A stretch of DNA of 64,000 bases from NCBI RefSeq assembly GCF_001426505.1, contig NZ_LMEV01000019.1, positions 221,665 to 285,664 of the forward strand, given 5' to 3'. A model generated the notes under the pieces. The model was not told where the DNA came from, did not search any database, and saw nothing but the letters and a program-made list of their open reading frames with translations. Shown piece after piece: positions 20,630 to 31,457 of the stretch; position 1 is the first letter of the stretch, and every line of letters begins with the position of its first letter. The position numbers and the translations under genes are program-made. The DNA comes from Variovorax sp. Root473 (lineage in GTDB: Bacteria; Pseudomonadota; Gammaproteobacteria; Burkholderiales; Burkholderiaceae_C).

Positions 20630-21154
20630 TCAGTGCAGCATCTGGTTGCCCGGCGCCATCGGCGGCACCTTGAAGAAGGCGGTACCGGCTGAGCCTCGGC
20701 CGACTTCTTCTTCGGTCGCCTCGCGCACCGATCGCACCGTGATGTCCAGGCGGATCGCGATGCCCGCCAGCGGGTGGTTGCCGTCGAGCACGAGGTGGTC
20801 GGGATAGATTTCGGCCACCGTGTAGATCGCGTCCTTGGGCATGGCCTCGCTCACGCCCTTGGGCAAGGCCGAGCCGTCGAAGGTCATGCCTTCCTCGGTG
20901 CCTTCGGGGAACAGTTTGCGCGGCTCCAGGAAGAGCAACTGGTCGTTGAAGTCGCCGAAGCCCTGCTCGGGCTCGATCTGCAGTTGGACGCGCGCGCCAG
21001 GCTCATGGCCCTGCAGGGCGGCCTCGATCACGTCGAAGAGGTCGTCGCCGCCCACCATGAATTCCACCGGCTCGTCGAGCACGTCCAGCACATCGCCGAG
21101 CGTGTCTTTCATGGTCCAGGTCAGGCCGACCACGCATTGTTCAGAGATTTCCAT
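20630..21154 (-). CDS. FKBP-type peptidyl-prolyl isomerase, SlyD-like
   Basis: Protein of 174 residues with the SlyD layout: an FKBP half (GLTWTMKDTLGDVLD, LDEPVEFMVGGDDLF, LEAALQG-like helix and GARVQLQIEPEQGFG) interrupted by the insert-in-flap chaperone domain (PKDAIYTVAEIYPDHLVLDG) and then NHPLAGIAIRLDITV. It lacks the long His/Cys-rich metal tail of E. coli SlyD. It probably assists folding in the cytosol. Its start lies 14 bases from the divergent RoxA-like gene. Confidence 0.9.
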   Translation of the reverse strand: MEISEQCVVGLTWTMKDTLGDVLDVLDEPVEFMVGGDDLFDVIEAALQGHEPGARVQLQIEPEQGFGDFNDQLLFLEPRKLFPEGTEEGMTFDGSALPKGVSEAMPKDAIYTVAEIYPDHLVLDGNHPLAGIAIRLDITVRSVREATEEEVGRGSAGTAFFKVPPMAPGNQMLH

Positions 21155-21168
21155 TGCAGAATTCTCCC

Positions 21169-22311
21169 ATGGAGATCAATCAACCGCTGCCCTTGCTTGG
21201 CGGCCTGAGTCCCGCGCAGTTCATGCGCCGGTACTGGCAAAAGAAACCCCTGCTGATCCGGCAGGCCGTTCCCTCGATGGTGCCGCCGATCGACCGCTCC
21301 GCGCTCTTTGCGCTGGCGGAGCGGGAGGGGGTCGAGTCCCGCCTGATCCGGCATGGCAAGGCCGGCTGGTCGCTCAAGCACGGCCCGCTGCCCCGGCGCG
21401 CGCTGCCGCCGCTGAAGCAGCCGGGCTGGACGATGCTCGTGCAGGGTGTCGACCTGCACCACGACGGCGTGCACGACCTGCTGCGGCAGTTCCGCTTCCT
21501 GCCCGATGCCCGCCTGGACGACCTGATGATCAGCTACGCGAGCGACACGGGCGGGGTCGGTCCGCACTTCGACAGCTACGACGTGTTCCTGCTGCAGGCG
21601 CAGGGCCAGCGCCGCTGGTCCATCGGCAAGCAGTCCGACCTGCGGCTGCAGCCCGACGTGCCGCTCAAGGTGCTCGAGAGCTTCGTGCCCGAGCAGACCT
21701 TCGTGCTCGAGCCCGGCGACATGCTGTACCTGCCGCCCAAGTACGCTCACGACGGCGTGGCGGTGGGCGACGACTGCATGACGTACTCCATCGGGCTGCG
21801 CTCGTGCGCCGTGGGCGAACTGGGCGCCGACCTGCTGGCGCGTGTCGCACAGGCTTACGCGGAAGATTTGGAGGACGCGGGCCCCGCCGAACTCGCGCGC
21901 TACCGCGACCCGTCGCAGCCCGCCGTCGAGGCCCCGGCCGCGATGCCGGTTGCGCTGCAGGACTTCGCGCGCAAGGCTGTCGAGGCCACACTGCGCGACC
22001 CCGATGCGATCGACCGCGCGCTGGGCGAATCGCTCACCGAGCCGAAGGCCAACGTCTGGTTCGGCGAAGGCGGCCAGGCACCTGACGTGCTGCGCGAGGT
22101 TGCGCTCGACCGCCGCACGCGCATGCTCTACGACGCGCGGCACATCTACATCAACGGTGAAAGCTTTCGCGCCGGCGGGGCCGATGCCACGCTGATGCGG
22201 CGGCTGGCCAACCAGCGCGCGCTCGGCGCACGCGACCTGGCCCGTGCCAGCGAGGGCGCGCGGGCGCTGCTGGGCGATTGGTGCGAGGCGGGCTGGCTGC
22301 ATGCCGGGTGA
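21169..22311 (+). CDS. JmjC/cupin ribosomal protein L16 arginine hydroxylase (YcfD/RoxA-like)
   Basis: 2-oxoglutarate/Fe(II) oxygenase of 380 residues that in E. coli hydroxylates an arginine of ribosomal protein L16. The iron ligands are His133 and Asp135 (GPHFDSYDVF) and His194 (PPKYAHDG). N-terminal LGGLSPAQFMRRYWQKKPLL fits the family. The ATG at 21169 is used; an upstream TTG at 21154 lies on the SlyD start and is less likely. The next gene overlaps its end by 11 bases. Confidence 0.9.
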   Translation: MEINQPLPLLGGLSPAQFMRRYWQKKPLLIRQAVPSMVPPIDRSALFALAEREGVESRLIRHGKAGWSLKHGPLPRRALPPLKQPGWTMLVQGVDLHHDGVHDLLRQFRFLPDARLDDLMISYASDTGGVGPHFDSYDVFLLQAQGQRRWSIGKQSDLRLQPDVPLKVLESFVPEQTFVLEPGDMLYLPPKYAHDGVAVGDDCMTYSIGLRSCAVGELGADLLARVAQAYAEDLEDAGPAELARYRDPSQPAVEAPAAMPVALQDFARKAVEATLRDPDAIDRALGESLTEPKANVWFGEGGQAPDVLREVALDRRTRMLYDARHIYINGESFRAGGADATLMRRLANQRALGARDLARASEGARALLGDWCEAGWLHAG

Positions 22312-22807
22312 GGGCGCTGAACCGGTTCTGACCGAAGGCCGCTTCGACGGCCCGCAGGCGTTCGCGGATCTCATCCGAAACGCCTTGTCTGCCGCCGCGC
22401 ATCAGGGCTGGAACGAAATCGTCTTCAGCGACCCCGACTTCGCCGACTGGCCCCTGGGCGAGCGCGCGAGCATCGAGGCGCTGCAGGCCTGGTCGGCCAG
22501 CGGGCGCCGCGTGCTGCTGCTGGCGGGGCGCTTTGACCTGGTGGAGCGCGGCCATGCGCGTTTCGTGACGTGGCGCCGCACCTGGGACCACATCGTCGAA
22601 TGTCGCGCGGCACGTCGTTCAGGTGGCAGCCAAGAGGTGCCCAGCGCGCTGTGGACGCCCACCTGGTGCCTGCACCGTATCGACCCCGAACGCAGCCGCG
22701 GCGTGTGCAGCAGCGTGCCGCAGACGCGACGAGCGCTGCGCGAAAGCTTCGAGGAAAGCTGGCGCCAGGGGCGGCCGGCGTTTCCGGCCTCCGCGCTCGG
22801 CCTGTAA
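22301..22807 (+). CDS. Conserved-type hypothetical protein next to the L16 hydroxylase
   Basis: Protein of 168 residues, not recognised. It has no signal peptide or membrane segment. The N-terminal half reads as an alpha/beta fold (ADLIRNALSAAAHQGWNEIV, then GERASIEALQAWSASGRRVLL), and the C-terminal half has several Trp and Cys residues (TPTWCLHRIDPE). The start at 22301 overlaps the RoxA-like gene by 11 bases, so the two are translated from one message and may work together. Confidence 0.7.
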   Translation: MPGEGAEPVLTEGRFDGPQAFADLIRNALSAAAHQGWNEIVFSDPDFADWPLGERASIEALQAWSASGRRVLLLAGRFDLVERGHARFVTWRRTWDHIVECRAARRSGGSQEVPSALWTPTWCLHRIDPERSRGVCSSVPQTRRALRESFEESWRQGRPAFPASALGL

Positions 22808-22901
22808 GCCAATGCCGCAAATACATCCCCGCGACATGTCCGGGCGGGGCTGGCAGTCTAGAATTTTTTGGTTCCAGACCTTCATTGCCAAAGGAGTCCT
22901 C

Positions 22902-23150
22902 ATGAAGAAGTCGTCGTCCGTCCTGATTGCCTCGCTGATCGCCGCTGCCGCCCTGGTGGCTTGCGGAAAGAAAGAGGACGCCGCGCCCGCGGTCGTGACC
23001 CCGCCGCCCGCTCCCGTGACCGAGCCCGCACCCGCTGCACCGCCGGCCGCCGCACCTGCATCGGCACCGTCGGCCGCCGCCTCGTCGGCCCTGGACGCCG
23101 CCAACGCCGCGACCGAGGCCGCCAAGAAGGGCGAGGCACCGAAGCAGTAA
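22902..23150 (+). CDS. Small Ala/Pro-rich lipoprotein
   Basis: Precursor of 82 residues. The signal peptide ends with a lipobox (ALVAC, Cys about residue 21) and the mature part is a low-complexity Ala/Pro/Glu stretch with no recognisable domain, like many envelope spacer lipoproteins. A CAAAGGAGT ribosome site precedes the ATG, and a TAGAAT -10-like element lies at 22859-22864. The gene is followed by a strong terminator. Confidence 0.8.
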   Translation: MKKSSSVLIASLIAAAALVACGKKEDAAPAVVTPPPAPVTEPAPAAPPAAAPASAPSAAASSALDAANAATEAAKKGEAPKQ

Positions 23151-23174
23151 TTCCGCTGCAGGTCCGCAGCATGC

Positions 23175-23200
23175 AAAAAGCCGCCCTCGGGCGGCTTTTT
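23175..23200. terminator. Terminator after the small lipoprotein gene
   Basis: Hairpin with 12-base arms AAAAAGCCGCCC and GGGCGGCTTTTT around TC. The A and T runs make it usable from both directions. It separates this gene from the convergent MBL hydrolase gene. Confidence 0.85.
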
Positions 23201-23227
23201 CATTGGGGGAGGTCGATGCCCGCCTGT

Positions 23228-24007
23228 TCAGACGTCGAGCCAGGGCGAGCCTTCCGCGGCGGTTGCTGTGAGCATCTCGGCCTCATTGCCACCCAGCGCC
23301 TCGGCCATGAGGCGCCGCACGATCTCGGGCCGGTTGTTCTGCTCGCTCAGGTGCGCCGCGACCACGTGGCGCAGTCCGTCGTGCAGCACGGCGCGCGCAA
23401 TCTCGGCCGCGGCGATGTTCGACAGGTGGCCGTAGTTGCCGCCCACGCGGTGCTTCAGGAACGCCGGATAGGCCGAACCGGCGAGCAGGTCGCTGTCGTG
23501 GTTGAACTCGAGCAGCAGCGCGTGCGCGCCGCACAGCCGGGCCAGCACGTGGCTCGTCGCGTGGCCCAGGTCGGTGAGCACGCCCAGCGTGCGGTTGCCG
23601 TCGGTGCAGCGCAGCTGCAGCGGCTCGCGGGCGTCGTGGGGCACGGTGAAGGGCTGCAGGCACAGGTCGCCGACCGTGAATTCGGCGTCGTCGCGCGCCA
23701 GATTCAGACGGCCTTCGTAATCACGGCCGCCCGTGGCCAGCCACGTGCCCTCGCTCATCCAGACCGGGATGCGGTCGCGCAGCGACAGCGCATGGGCGCA
23801 GCCGATGTGGTCGCCATGCTCATGGGTGATGAAGATGGCGTCGAGGTCTGCTGAGGCAAGGCCCGCCTGGGCCAGCCGCCGGTCGAGCTGGCGAATGCCG
23901 AAGCCGCAGTCGACGAGGAGGCGGGTGGTGCGGCCGGCGCTGGTCGTCGATTCGACCAGCGCAGCGTTGCCCGTGCTGCCGCTGCCGAGGCTTCGGAAGC
24001 GGAGCAT
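23228..24007 (-). CDS. MBL-fold metallohydrolase (YycJ/WalJ-like)
   Basis: Hydrolase of 259 residues in the metallo-beta-lactamase fold. The zinc motif THEHGDHIGC is present, with later His residues (TVPHDAREP, LEFNHDSDLL, HLSEQNNRP) completing the two-metal site. The opening RFRSLGSGSTGNAALVES is typical of the YycJ subfamily, suggested to be an exonuclease or phosphodiesterase. It follows bamC by five bases, so dapA-bamC-MBL is probably one operon. Confidence 0.87.
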   Translation of the reverse strand: MLRFRSLGSGSTGNAALVESTTSAGRTTRLLVDCGFGIRQLDRRLAQAGLASADLDAIFITHEHGDHIGCAHALSLRDRIPVWMSEGTWLATGGRDYEGRLNLARDDAEFTVGDLCLQPFTVPHDAREPLQLRCTDGNRTLGVLTDLGHATSHVLARLCGAHALLLEFNHDSDLLAGSAYPAFLKHRVGGNYGHLSNIAAAEIARAVLHDGLRHVVAAHLSEQNNRPEIVRRLMAEALGGNEAEMLTATAAEGSPWLDV

Positions 24008-24012
24008 GCGGG

Positions 24013-25095
24013 TTACTTCAGGTCGTCGGCGATGACCTTGACGATGCGCTGCGCGTTGGCCGAGGTTTCGGGTGCGCCGGCTTCGTTCAGGACCGAAACC
24101 GTGGTGGCTTCGCCCTGGCTCTTGACCGAGATGCGGAACTTGATCGGTGCCTCGTCCTTCTTGGAGCCGCTGAACAGCTTGCCGAAGAAGCCTTCGTCCT
24201 TCTTGTCGGGGTTCGGCGTCACGTAGCGCACGTAGTAGATGCCGGCGCTGCGGTCGCGGTCTTCGACGGTGAAGCCGGTGCGGTCCAGGGCCAGGCCGAC
24301 ACGGCGCCATGCGCGGTCGAAGCCTTCGTTGATCTGCACGACCGGCTGGTTGCCGATGGTCGCCACGGTGGCGGTCTTCGGCGCTGCGGTGGTCGCGGCG
24401 AGGATCTTCGACTGCTCTTGCGACACGCCGAGCTTGACCATCAGGCGACGCAGGAATTCGGTCTCGAGCTCAGGATCGCTCGGGCGCGGCTGCCACACGG
24501 TCTGGTCCTGGCGGGAGTTGTTGTAGACCTCCTGCATGCCGCGGTGGCTGATGAAGATCTCGGTGCTGCCGTTGGGGTTGCGCTCCAGGCGGGTGCGGAA
24601 GCGGTCGAGTTCGCCGGTCGAGTAGACCGAGTCGACCAGCTTGCCCAGCGTGCCGCGGATGATGTCCTGTGGCAGCTTGGCGCGGTTCTCGGCCCAGTCG
24701 GTTTCCATGATGCCCAGGTTGCGCTGGTCGGTGGTCAGCAAAAAGCCGCTTTCCTGCCAGAAGTCCTTGACAGGCTCCCAGAGCTGGTCGGGCGTGCGGT
24801 TGATGACGATCCAGCGCTGCGTGCCCGAGCGCTCCATGCGCACGTCGCCGATGTTGGCCACGGCGGTGGGGATGCCCGGTGCGTTCGCGACGCCCGCCTG
24901 GTAGGCGTTGGCGGTGACCGCACCGCCCGGCACCGCGTAGCGGTTGTCGCGCGAGAGCTGGGAGAGATCGGGTGGGACTTCGAGCGTCGGGGCCTTGCCT
25001 GCGCTCTTGTAGTCGATCTTGTCGCTCTCGAGGACGGAGCAGGCGGCGAGGCTGGCAACGAGGGCCAGCAGTGCAAGTCGCGAAATATTCTTCAA
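24013..25095 (-). CDS. bamC: Outer membrane assembly lipoprotein BamC
   Basis: Lipoprotein of 360 residues of the beta-barrel assembly machine. The signal peptide ends with a lipobox (LVASLAAC, Cys about 19), followed by the disordered BamA/D-binding N-terminal stretch (LEVPPDLSQLSRDNRY) and two helix-grip domains. The start is a TTG at 25095 with an AAGGA site; upstream in-frame ATG at 25173 would give an unlikely polar extension. dapA-bamC linkage is a proteobacterial hallmark. Confidence 0.92.
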   Translation of the reverse strand: MKNISRLALLALVASLAACSVLESDKIDYKSAGKAPTLEVPPDLSQLSRDNRYAVPGGAVTANAYQAGVANAPGIPTAVANIGDVRMERSGTQRWIVINRTPDQLWEPVKDFWQESGFLLTTDQRNLGIMETDWAENRAKLPQDIIRGTLGKLVDSVYSTGELDRFRTRLERNPNGSTEIFISHRGMQEVYNNSRQDQTVWQPRPSDPELETEFLRRLMVKLGVSQEQSKILAATTAAPKTATVATIGNQPVVQINEGFDRAWRRVGLALDRTGFTVEDRDRSAGIYYVRYVTPNPDKKDEGFFGKLFSGSKKDEAPIKFRISVKSQGEATTVSVLNEAGAPETSANAQRIVKVIADDLK

Positions 25096-25251
25096 CGTCG
25101 TCTTCCTTGGTGGAATGGTTCGGTCAATCGATGGGCCCCAGCGCCCCGCCCTCTCTGAGCACTGTTGCGGCAAAAGGTTGCTTGACCTTGCTGCGAACAG
25201 GGAGAAAGGGCCGGCGGGAGGCGGTGTGATCGGTGGGAAACCCGGCCCCCG

Positions 25252-26142
25252 TCAGTCCTTGAGCAGGCCGGTGGCGCGCAGCGCACTCTCGACCGCCGGG
25301 CGGCTTGCTTCGCCGAGTTCCGTGAGCGGCAGCCGCAGGGCGCCGCCGCACAGACCCAGGCGGGCCATGGCCCACTTGAGCGGGATCGGGTTGGGTTCGA
25401 CGAACAGGTTGCGGTGCAGCGGCATGAGTTCGAACTGCAGCTGCATGGCACGTTTCACGTCGCCGGCCAGCGCGGCCACGCACAGTTCGTGCATCTTGCG
25501 CGGCGCCACGTTGGCCGTGACGCTGATGTTGCCCTGGCCGCCGCACAGCATGAGCGCGACCGCGGTCGGGTCGTCGCCGGAGTAGACGGCAAAGTGCTTC
25601 GGCAGGTCGCGGATGAGCCATTGGGCACGTTCGATGTTGCCGGTGGCTTCCTTGATGCCGATGATGCCGGGCACCTGCGCCAGGCGCAGCACGGTGTCGT
25701 GCGCCATATCGGCGACGGTGCGGCCGGGCACGTTGTACAGCACCACGGGCAGGTCGCCGACGGCTTCGGCGATCGCCTTGAAGTGCTGGTACTGGCCCTC
25801 TTGCGTGGGCTTGTTGTAGTAGGGAACGACCTGGAGTTGCGAATCGGCGCCGACGCCCTTGGCGAACTTGGCGAGCTCGATGGCTTCCTTGGTCGAGTTC
25901 GCGCCGCAGCCGGCCATCACGGGCACGCGGCCCCGGGCTTGCTCGACGGATACGCGGATGATTTCGCAGTGCTCTTCCACATCGACCGTCGGCGATTCGC
26001 CGGTGGTGCCGACCACGCCAAGGCAGTCGGTGCCTTCGTCAATGTGCCAGTCGATGAGCCGCCGCAGGGCGGGGTAGTCGACACTGCCGTCGTCGTGCAT
26101 CGGCGTGACGAGCGCGACGATGCTGCCTGTCAGTTGCTCCAA
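25252..26142 (-). CDS. dapA: 4-hydroxy-tetrahydrodipicolinate synthase
   Basis: Enzyme of 296 residues for the first committed step of lysine and diaminopimelate synthesis. The Schiff-base lysine is Lys164 (GIKEATGN), the catalytic tyrosine Tyr136 (LYNVPGRT), and the loop [13 protein letters not shown] is present. The gene is upstream of bamC with 156 bases between, in which I see no further gene. Confidence 0.96.
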   Translation of the reverse strand: MEQLTGSIVALVTPMHDDGSVDYPALRRLIDWHIDEGTDCLGVVGTTGESPTVDVEEHCEIIRVSVEQARGRVPVMAGCGANSTKEAIELAKFAKGVGADSQLQVVPYYNKPTQEGQYQHFKAIAEAVGDLPVVLYNVPGRTVADMAHDTVLRLAQVPGIIGIKEATGNIERAQWLIRDLPKHFAVYSGDDPTAVALMLCGGQGNISVTANVAPRKMHELCVAALAGDVKRAMQLQFELMPLHRNLFVEPNPIPLKWAMARLGLCGGALRLPLTELGEASRPAVESALRATGLLKD

Positions 26143-26219
26143 GGGAATCTCTTTGTCGGTGGACGAAAGCGGCCATTCTACTGACTCCGGCCGGGCCGGA
26201 GACAGTTGTGTCGGCCAGC

Positions 26220-26792
26220 TCAGCTGGCCTTCAGGAAGTGGCGCGGCGGGGCGCCCGCGGCCGCTTCGCCGGGCCGCACGGCGGCAATGCGCTGGACGAA
26301 GCGCGCCGGCTCCGACAGGAAGCCGTCTTCATAGGCGATCACCTGCAGGCTGGCGCAGGCCCCGAGCAGTTCGCCCGGCTGCAGCAGGAAATCGGGCCGC
26401 GAGGGCTTGCCGACGGTCTCGTTGCCGGCCGCGAAGGTCTCGTACAGCAGCACGCCACCCGGCGCCACGGCAGCCACGATGTCGGCCATGCGCGGGCGCC
26501 AGAGGTAGTTCGTGACGACCACCGCACCGAAGCGCTGGGCCGCAAAGGGCCAGGGCCCCGATTCGATGTCGGCCGCCACCACCCGGCCGAAAACGCCAGC
26601 GGCCTCGACGGCTTCGGGTGCGCGGTCGACGCCGGTTGCCGCATGCCCACGCCCGGCGAACCACTGCATGTGCCGGCCGGACCCGCAGGCCACGTCGAGC
26701 ACGGTGGCGTTCGGAGCGAGCAGGTGCGACCAGCGCACGATCCATTCGGAGGGCGTCGTGCTCGCATGCACGGGGGCTGCTACATCTTTCAT
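26220..26792 (-). CDS. Class I SAM-dependent methyltransferase
   Basis: Protein of 190 residues with a Rossmann methyltransferase core. Motif I is clear ([20 protein letters not shown]), followed by an acidic strand end ([11 protein letters not shown]) and motif IV-like [10 protein letters not shown]. The substrate is unknown. It lies between dapA and a small membrane ORF, with 77 bases before dapA. Confidence 0.88.
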   Translation of the reverse strand: MKDVAAPVHASTTPSEWIVRWSHLLAPNATVLDVACGSGRHMQWFAGRGHAATGVDRAPEAVEAAGVFGRVVAADIESGPWPFAAQRFGAVVVTNYLWRPRMADIVAAVAPGGVLLYETFAAGNETVGKPSRPDFLLQPGELLGACASLQVIAYEDGFLSEPARFVQRIAAVRPGEAAAGAPPRHFLKAS

Positions 26793-26817
26793 AGCGGTCG
26801 ATGTCAGGGCGCGGTTT

Positions 26818-26961
26818 TCAGAAACAGGACCACACCTGATCGACCAGCGTCACCAGGAACGACGGATGCACGTACAGCGCGAACACGCCGCCCAGCGCCG
26901 CCAGCACGGCGGCGAACCAGGCGGCCTGGGCCAGGTAGTGGTTGCGTGTGCGGGGCGTCAT
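26818..26961 (-). CDS. Small single-pass membrane protein
   Basis: A 47-residue peptide with a charged start (TPRTRNHYLAQ) and one long hydrophobic segment (WFAAVLAALGGVFALYVHPS). A CAAGGAGCC ribosome site precedes the ATG at 26961, which supports translation. Function is unknown. It sits 38 bases after the MFS gene and may be its small partner. Confidence 0.6.
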   Translation of the reverse strand: MTPRTRNHYLAQAAWFAAVLAALGGVFALYVHPSFLVTLVDQVWSCF

Positions 26962-26999
26962 GGCGATGGCTCCTTGCAAGAAAGGAAAAGCGCGGGCGG

Positions 27000-28226
27000 T
27001 CAGCCCGCCACAGCGGCCGGCCGGACGCCGCGCGCAATGGCGCTTTCCTTGACCGGCAGGTTGATCAGCGCCGCGAACACGCCCAGCGCGATCGAGATGT
27101 ACCAGACGATGTTGTAGCTGCCCGTCGTGTCGTACAGGAAGCCGCCGAGCCACACGCCCAGGAACGACCCCACCTGGTGGCTCAGGAACACGAAGCCGCT
27201 GAGCATCGACAGGTGTGCCACCCCGAAGATGCCCGCGACGATGGCGTTGGTGGCCGGCACGGTCGAAAGCCACAGGAAGCCCATCGCCGCCGAGAAGACG
27301 TACACGCTGAGCGGCGAGATCGGCACCAGCAGGAAGAGGGCGATCGACACCGCCCGCGCCAGGTAGATGGCTGCCAGGATCTTGGGCTTGGACAGCTTCT
27401 GCCCCAGCAGGCCCACCGTGTAGGTGCCGAACACGTTGAACAGGCCGATCAGCGCCAGCGCGTAGCCCGCCACGTCGGTCGACAGGCTCTGGTCGCGCAG
27501 GTAGGTCGGCATGTGGATGCCGATGAACGCCAGCTGGAAGCCGCAGACAAAGTAGCCCGCCATCAGCAGCCCGAAGCTCGGGTAGCGGAAGGCCTCGCCC
27601 ACGGCCTGCAGCACCGACTGGTCGCGGTGGCCGGCCAGCGCGGCGGTCTTGGGTTCGCGCAGGCCGAAGGCCAGCGGAACGATCACGAGCACCACCACCG
27701 CCAGCACCGCCAGCGCGGTCTGCCAGCCGAAAGCGCCGATCAGGCGGCCTTCGATGGGCGCCATGAGGAATTGCCCGAACGAACCGGCCGCCGCCGCCAC
27801 GCCCATCGCCCAGGAGCGGCGTTCGGCCGGAATCTGCCGGCCGATCACGCCGTAGATCACGGCGTAGGTCGAGCCCGCCTGCGCGGCGCCGATCAGCACG
27901 CCTGCGCTCAGGGTGAAGAGCAACGGCGTCGGCGAATGCGCCATGCCGAACAGGCCCAGCGCGTAGAAGACCGCGCCGCCGATCAGCACGCGAAACGCAC
28001 CGAAGCGGTCGGCCAGCATGCCGGCGAACACACCAAAGATGCCCCACGACAGGTTCTGCACCGCGAGCGCGAACGAGAAGGTCTGCCGGCTCCAGTCCTG
28101 CGCCTGCGTGATGGGCTGCAGCCAGAGGCCGAAGCCGTGACGGATGCCCATCGAGAGCGTGACGATCATGGCGCCGCAGAACAGCACCTGCTTGATCGAA
28201 AGGGTGGGGGCGGGGGAAGCTTGCAT
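27000..28226 (-). CDS. MFS transporter
   Basis: Secondary transporter of 408 residues with twelve predicted membrane segments. The MFS-type loop after helix 2 (GMLADRFGAFRVLIGGAVFY) and the helix-rich halves are clear. The opening SMGIRHGFGLWLQPITQAQDW resembles the oxalate/formate or monocarboxylate-type MFS subfamily. Substrate is not determined. It is divergent from parE with 193 bases between, which carry no other gene I can see. Confidence 0.9.
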   Translation of the reverse strand: MQASPAPTLSIKQVLFCGAMIVTLSMGIRHGFGLWLQPITQAQDWSRQTFSFALAVQNLSWGIFGVFAGMLADRFGAFRVLIGGAVFYALGLFGMAHSPTPLLFTLSAGVLIGAAQAGSTYAVIYGVIGRQIPAERRSWAMGVAAAAGSFGQFLMAPIEGRLIGAFGWQTALAVLAVVVLVIVPLAFGLREPKTAALAGHRDQSVLQAVGEAFRYPSFGLLMAGYFVCGFQLAFIGIHMPTYLRDQSLSTDVAGYALALIGLFNVFGTYTVGLLGQKLSKPKILAAIYLARAVSIALFLLVPISPLSVYVFSAAMGFLWLSTVPATNAIVAGIFGVAHLSMLSGFVFLSHQVGSFLGVWLGGFLYDTTGSYNIVWYISIALGVFAALINLPVKESAIARGVRPAAVAG

Positions 28227-28419
28227 CCTTCGAATGTAGCGAAATGCGTGCTGTGGAAGGCGGCGCGGCGGCCAAGGCCATTGATGATTTGTGGGTGCGG
28301 TTTCGATGCGCAGACGGCATCAAAAGCCAAAAGGCTGGCCGCCGATATGCAAAATGGCTGGCGTCGGTGCCTGTATGGGTATCCAGTCATTTCAACCCAA
28401 CTGACTACAATCCGCCCCC

Positions 28420-30408
<1,989 letters not shown>

Positions 30409-30438
30409 TCCAATTCTTTTTTCTTTCTCTTCCTACGC

Positions 30439-31368
30439 ATGTCGGTTTTCAAGCGTTCGCTGTGGTTGGCCTTTCTGCTGTGCACGCAGCAGGGGCTTGC
30501 GCACGCCGCCGACATCTACGGCTACATCGACAGCAACGGCGTGGCGCACTTCGCGGCCGAGAAGGTCGACGAGCGCTACAAGATCTTCTTCCACGGCGGC
30601 CAGAGCTTCGACACCGCGAAGGGCCTGTCGCCGCTGGGCCGTGGCCGTAGCAACCGCCGGCTCGACGGCAAGGTGTCGCCGGCCGCGCAGAACCTGCTGG
30701 CCATGTTCGAGGCCTCGCCCGGCTACAAGACCGCGAAGTCGGCGCTGCGCGATGCGTCGAGCAAGCACGCCATCGACTACGAGCTGCTGCAGGCGCTGGT
30801 CGCCACCGAATCGGGCTTCGACGCCAGAGCCGTGTCGCCCAAGGGCGCGATGGGGCTCATGCAGCTCATGCCGGCCACCGCGCAGCGCTACGGCGTGGCG
30901 ACGGACAAGCGCGGCACGATCGAGAAAAAGCTGTTCGATCCGCACATCAACATCGCCGCCGGCTCGCGCTACCTGCGTGACCTGATCGCGATGTTCCCGG
31001 GCCAGATCGAACTTGCACTGGCCGCCTACAACGCGGGCGAAGGTGCGGTTCAGCGCGCGGGCAACAAGATCCCGAACTACAAGGAAACGCAGAACTACGT
31101 GCAGACCGTGCTGCAGCTGTACGCGTACCTCAAGCCTTCGGCCGTGACCGTGGGCGGCAACCTGCGCAGTGGCAGCAGCGGTGCCAGGACGCCGGCGCGC
31201 ATCCGCATGGAGATGTCGGTGCCCAAGGGCGGCGCGATCGGCCGCGGCAACATGCCGTCCGAGTCGCCGCGCAATGTGCCGACGATGCCCGAGATTCCCG
31301 AATTGTCCGATGTACCGACCAGCGCGGCCGAGCCGGGCGATGCGTCGCCGCCGGCGCCGTTGTCGTGA
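30439..31368 (+). CDS. Soluble lytic transglycosylase (SLT) with DUF4124 domain
   Basis: Periplasmic murein hydrolase of 309 residues. It has a signal peptide (ending near AHAAD), a DUF4124-like domain (IYGYIDSNGVAHFAAEK) and a lysozyme-like SLT domain with the catalytic Glu124 in ATESGFDA and the QLMPATAQRYGV pattern. The C-terminal 60 residues are low-complexity. It lies between parE and parC, 30 bases after parE. Confidence 0.92.
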   Translation: MSVFKRSLWLAFLLCTQQGLAHAADIYGYIDSNGVAHFAAEKVDERYKIFFHGGQSFDTAKGLSPLGRGRSNRRLDGKVSPAAQNLLAMFEASPGYKTAKSALRDASSKHAIDYELLQALVATESGFDARAVSPKGAMGLMQLMPATAQRYGVATDKRGTIEKKLFDPHINIAAGSRYLRDLIAMFPGQIELALAAYNAGEGAVQRAGNKIPNYKETQNYVQTVLQLYAYLKPSAVTVGGNLRSGSSGARTPARIRMEMSVPKGGAIGRGNMPSESPRNVPTMPEIPELSDVPTSAAEPGDASPPAPLS

Positions 31369-31457
31369 CGTCGAAGCCCGCGATGCATCCCACTTTCATT
31401 CGGGGCTGAGCGCATCACGCACGCAGCCCCCGCAACTGTTTTCTTTCTCTCTTCTTC

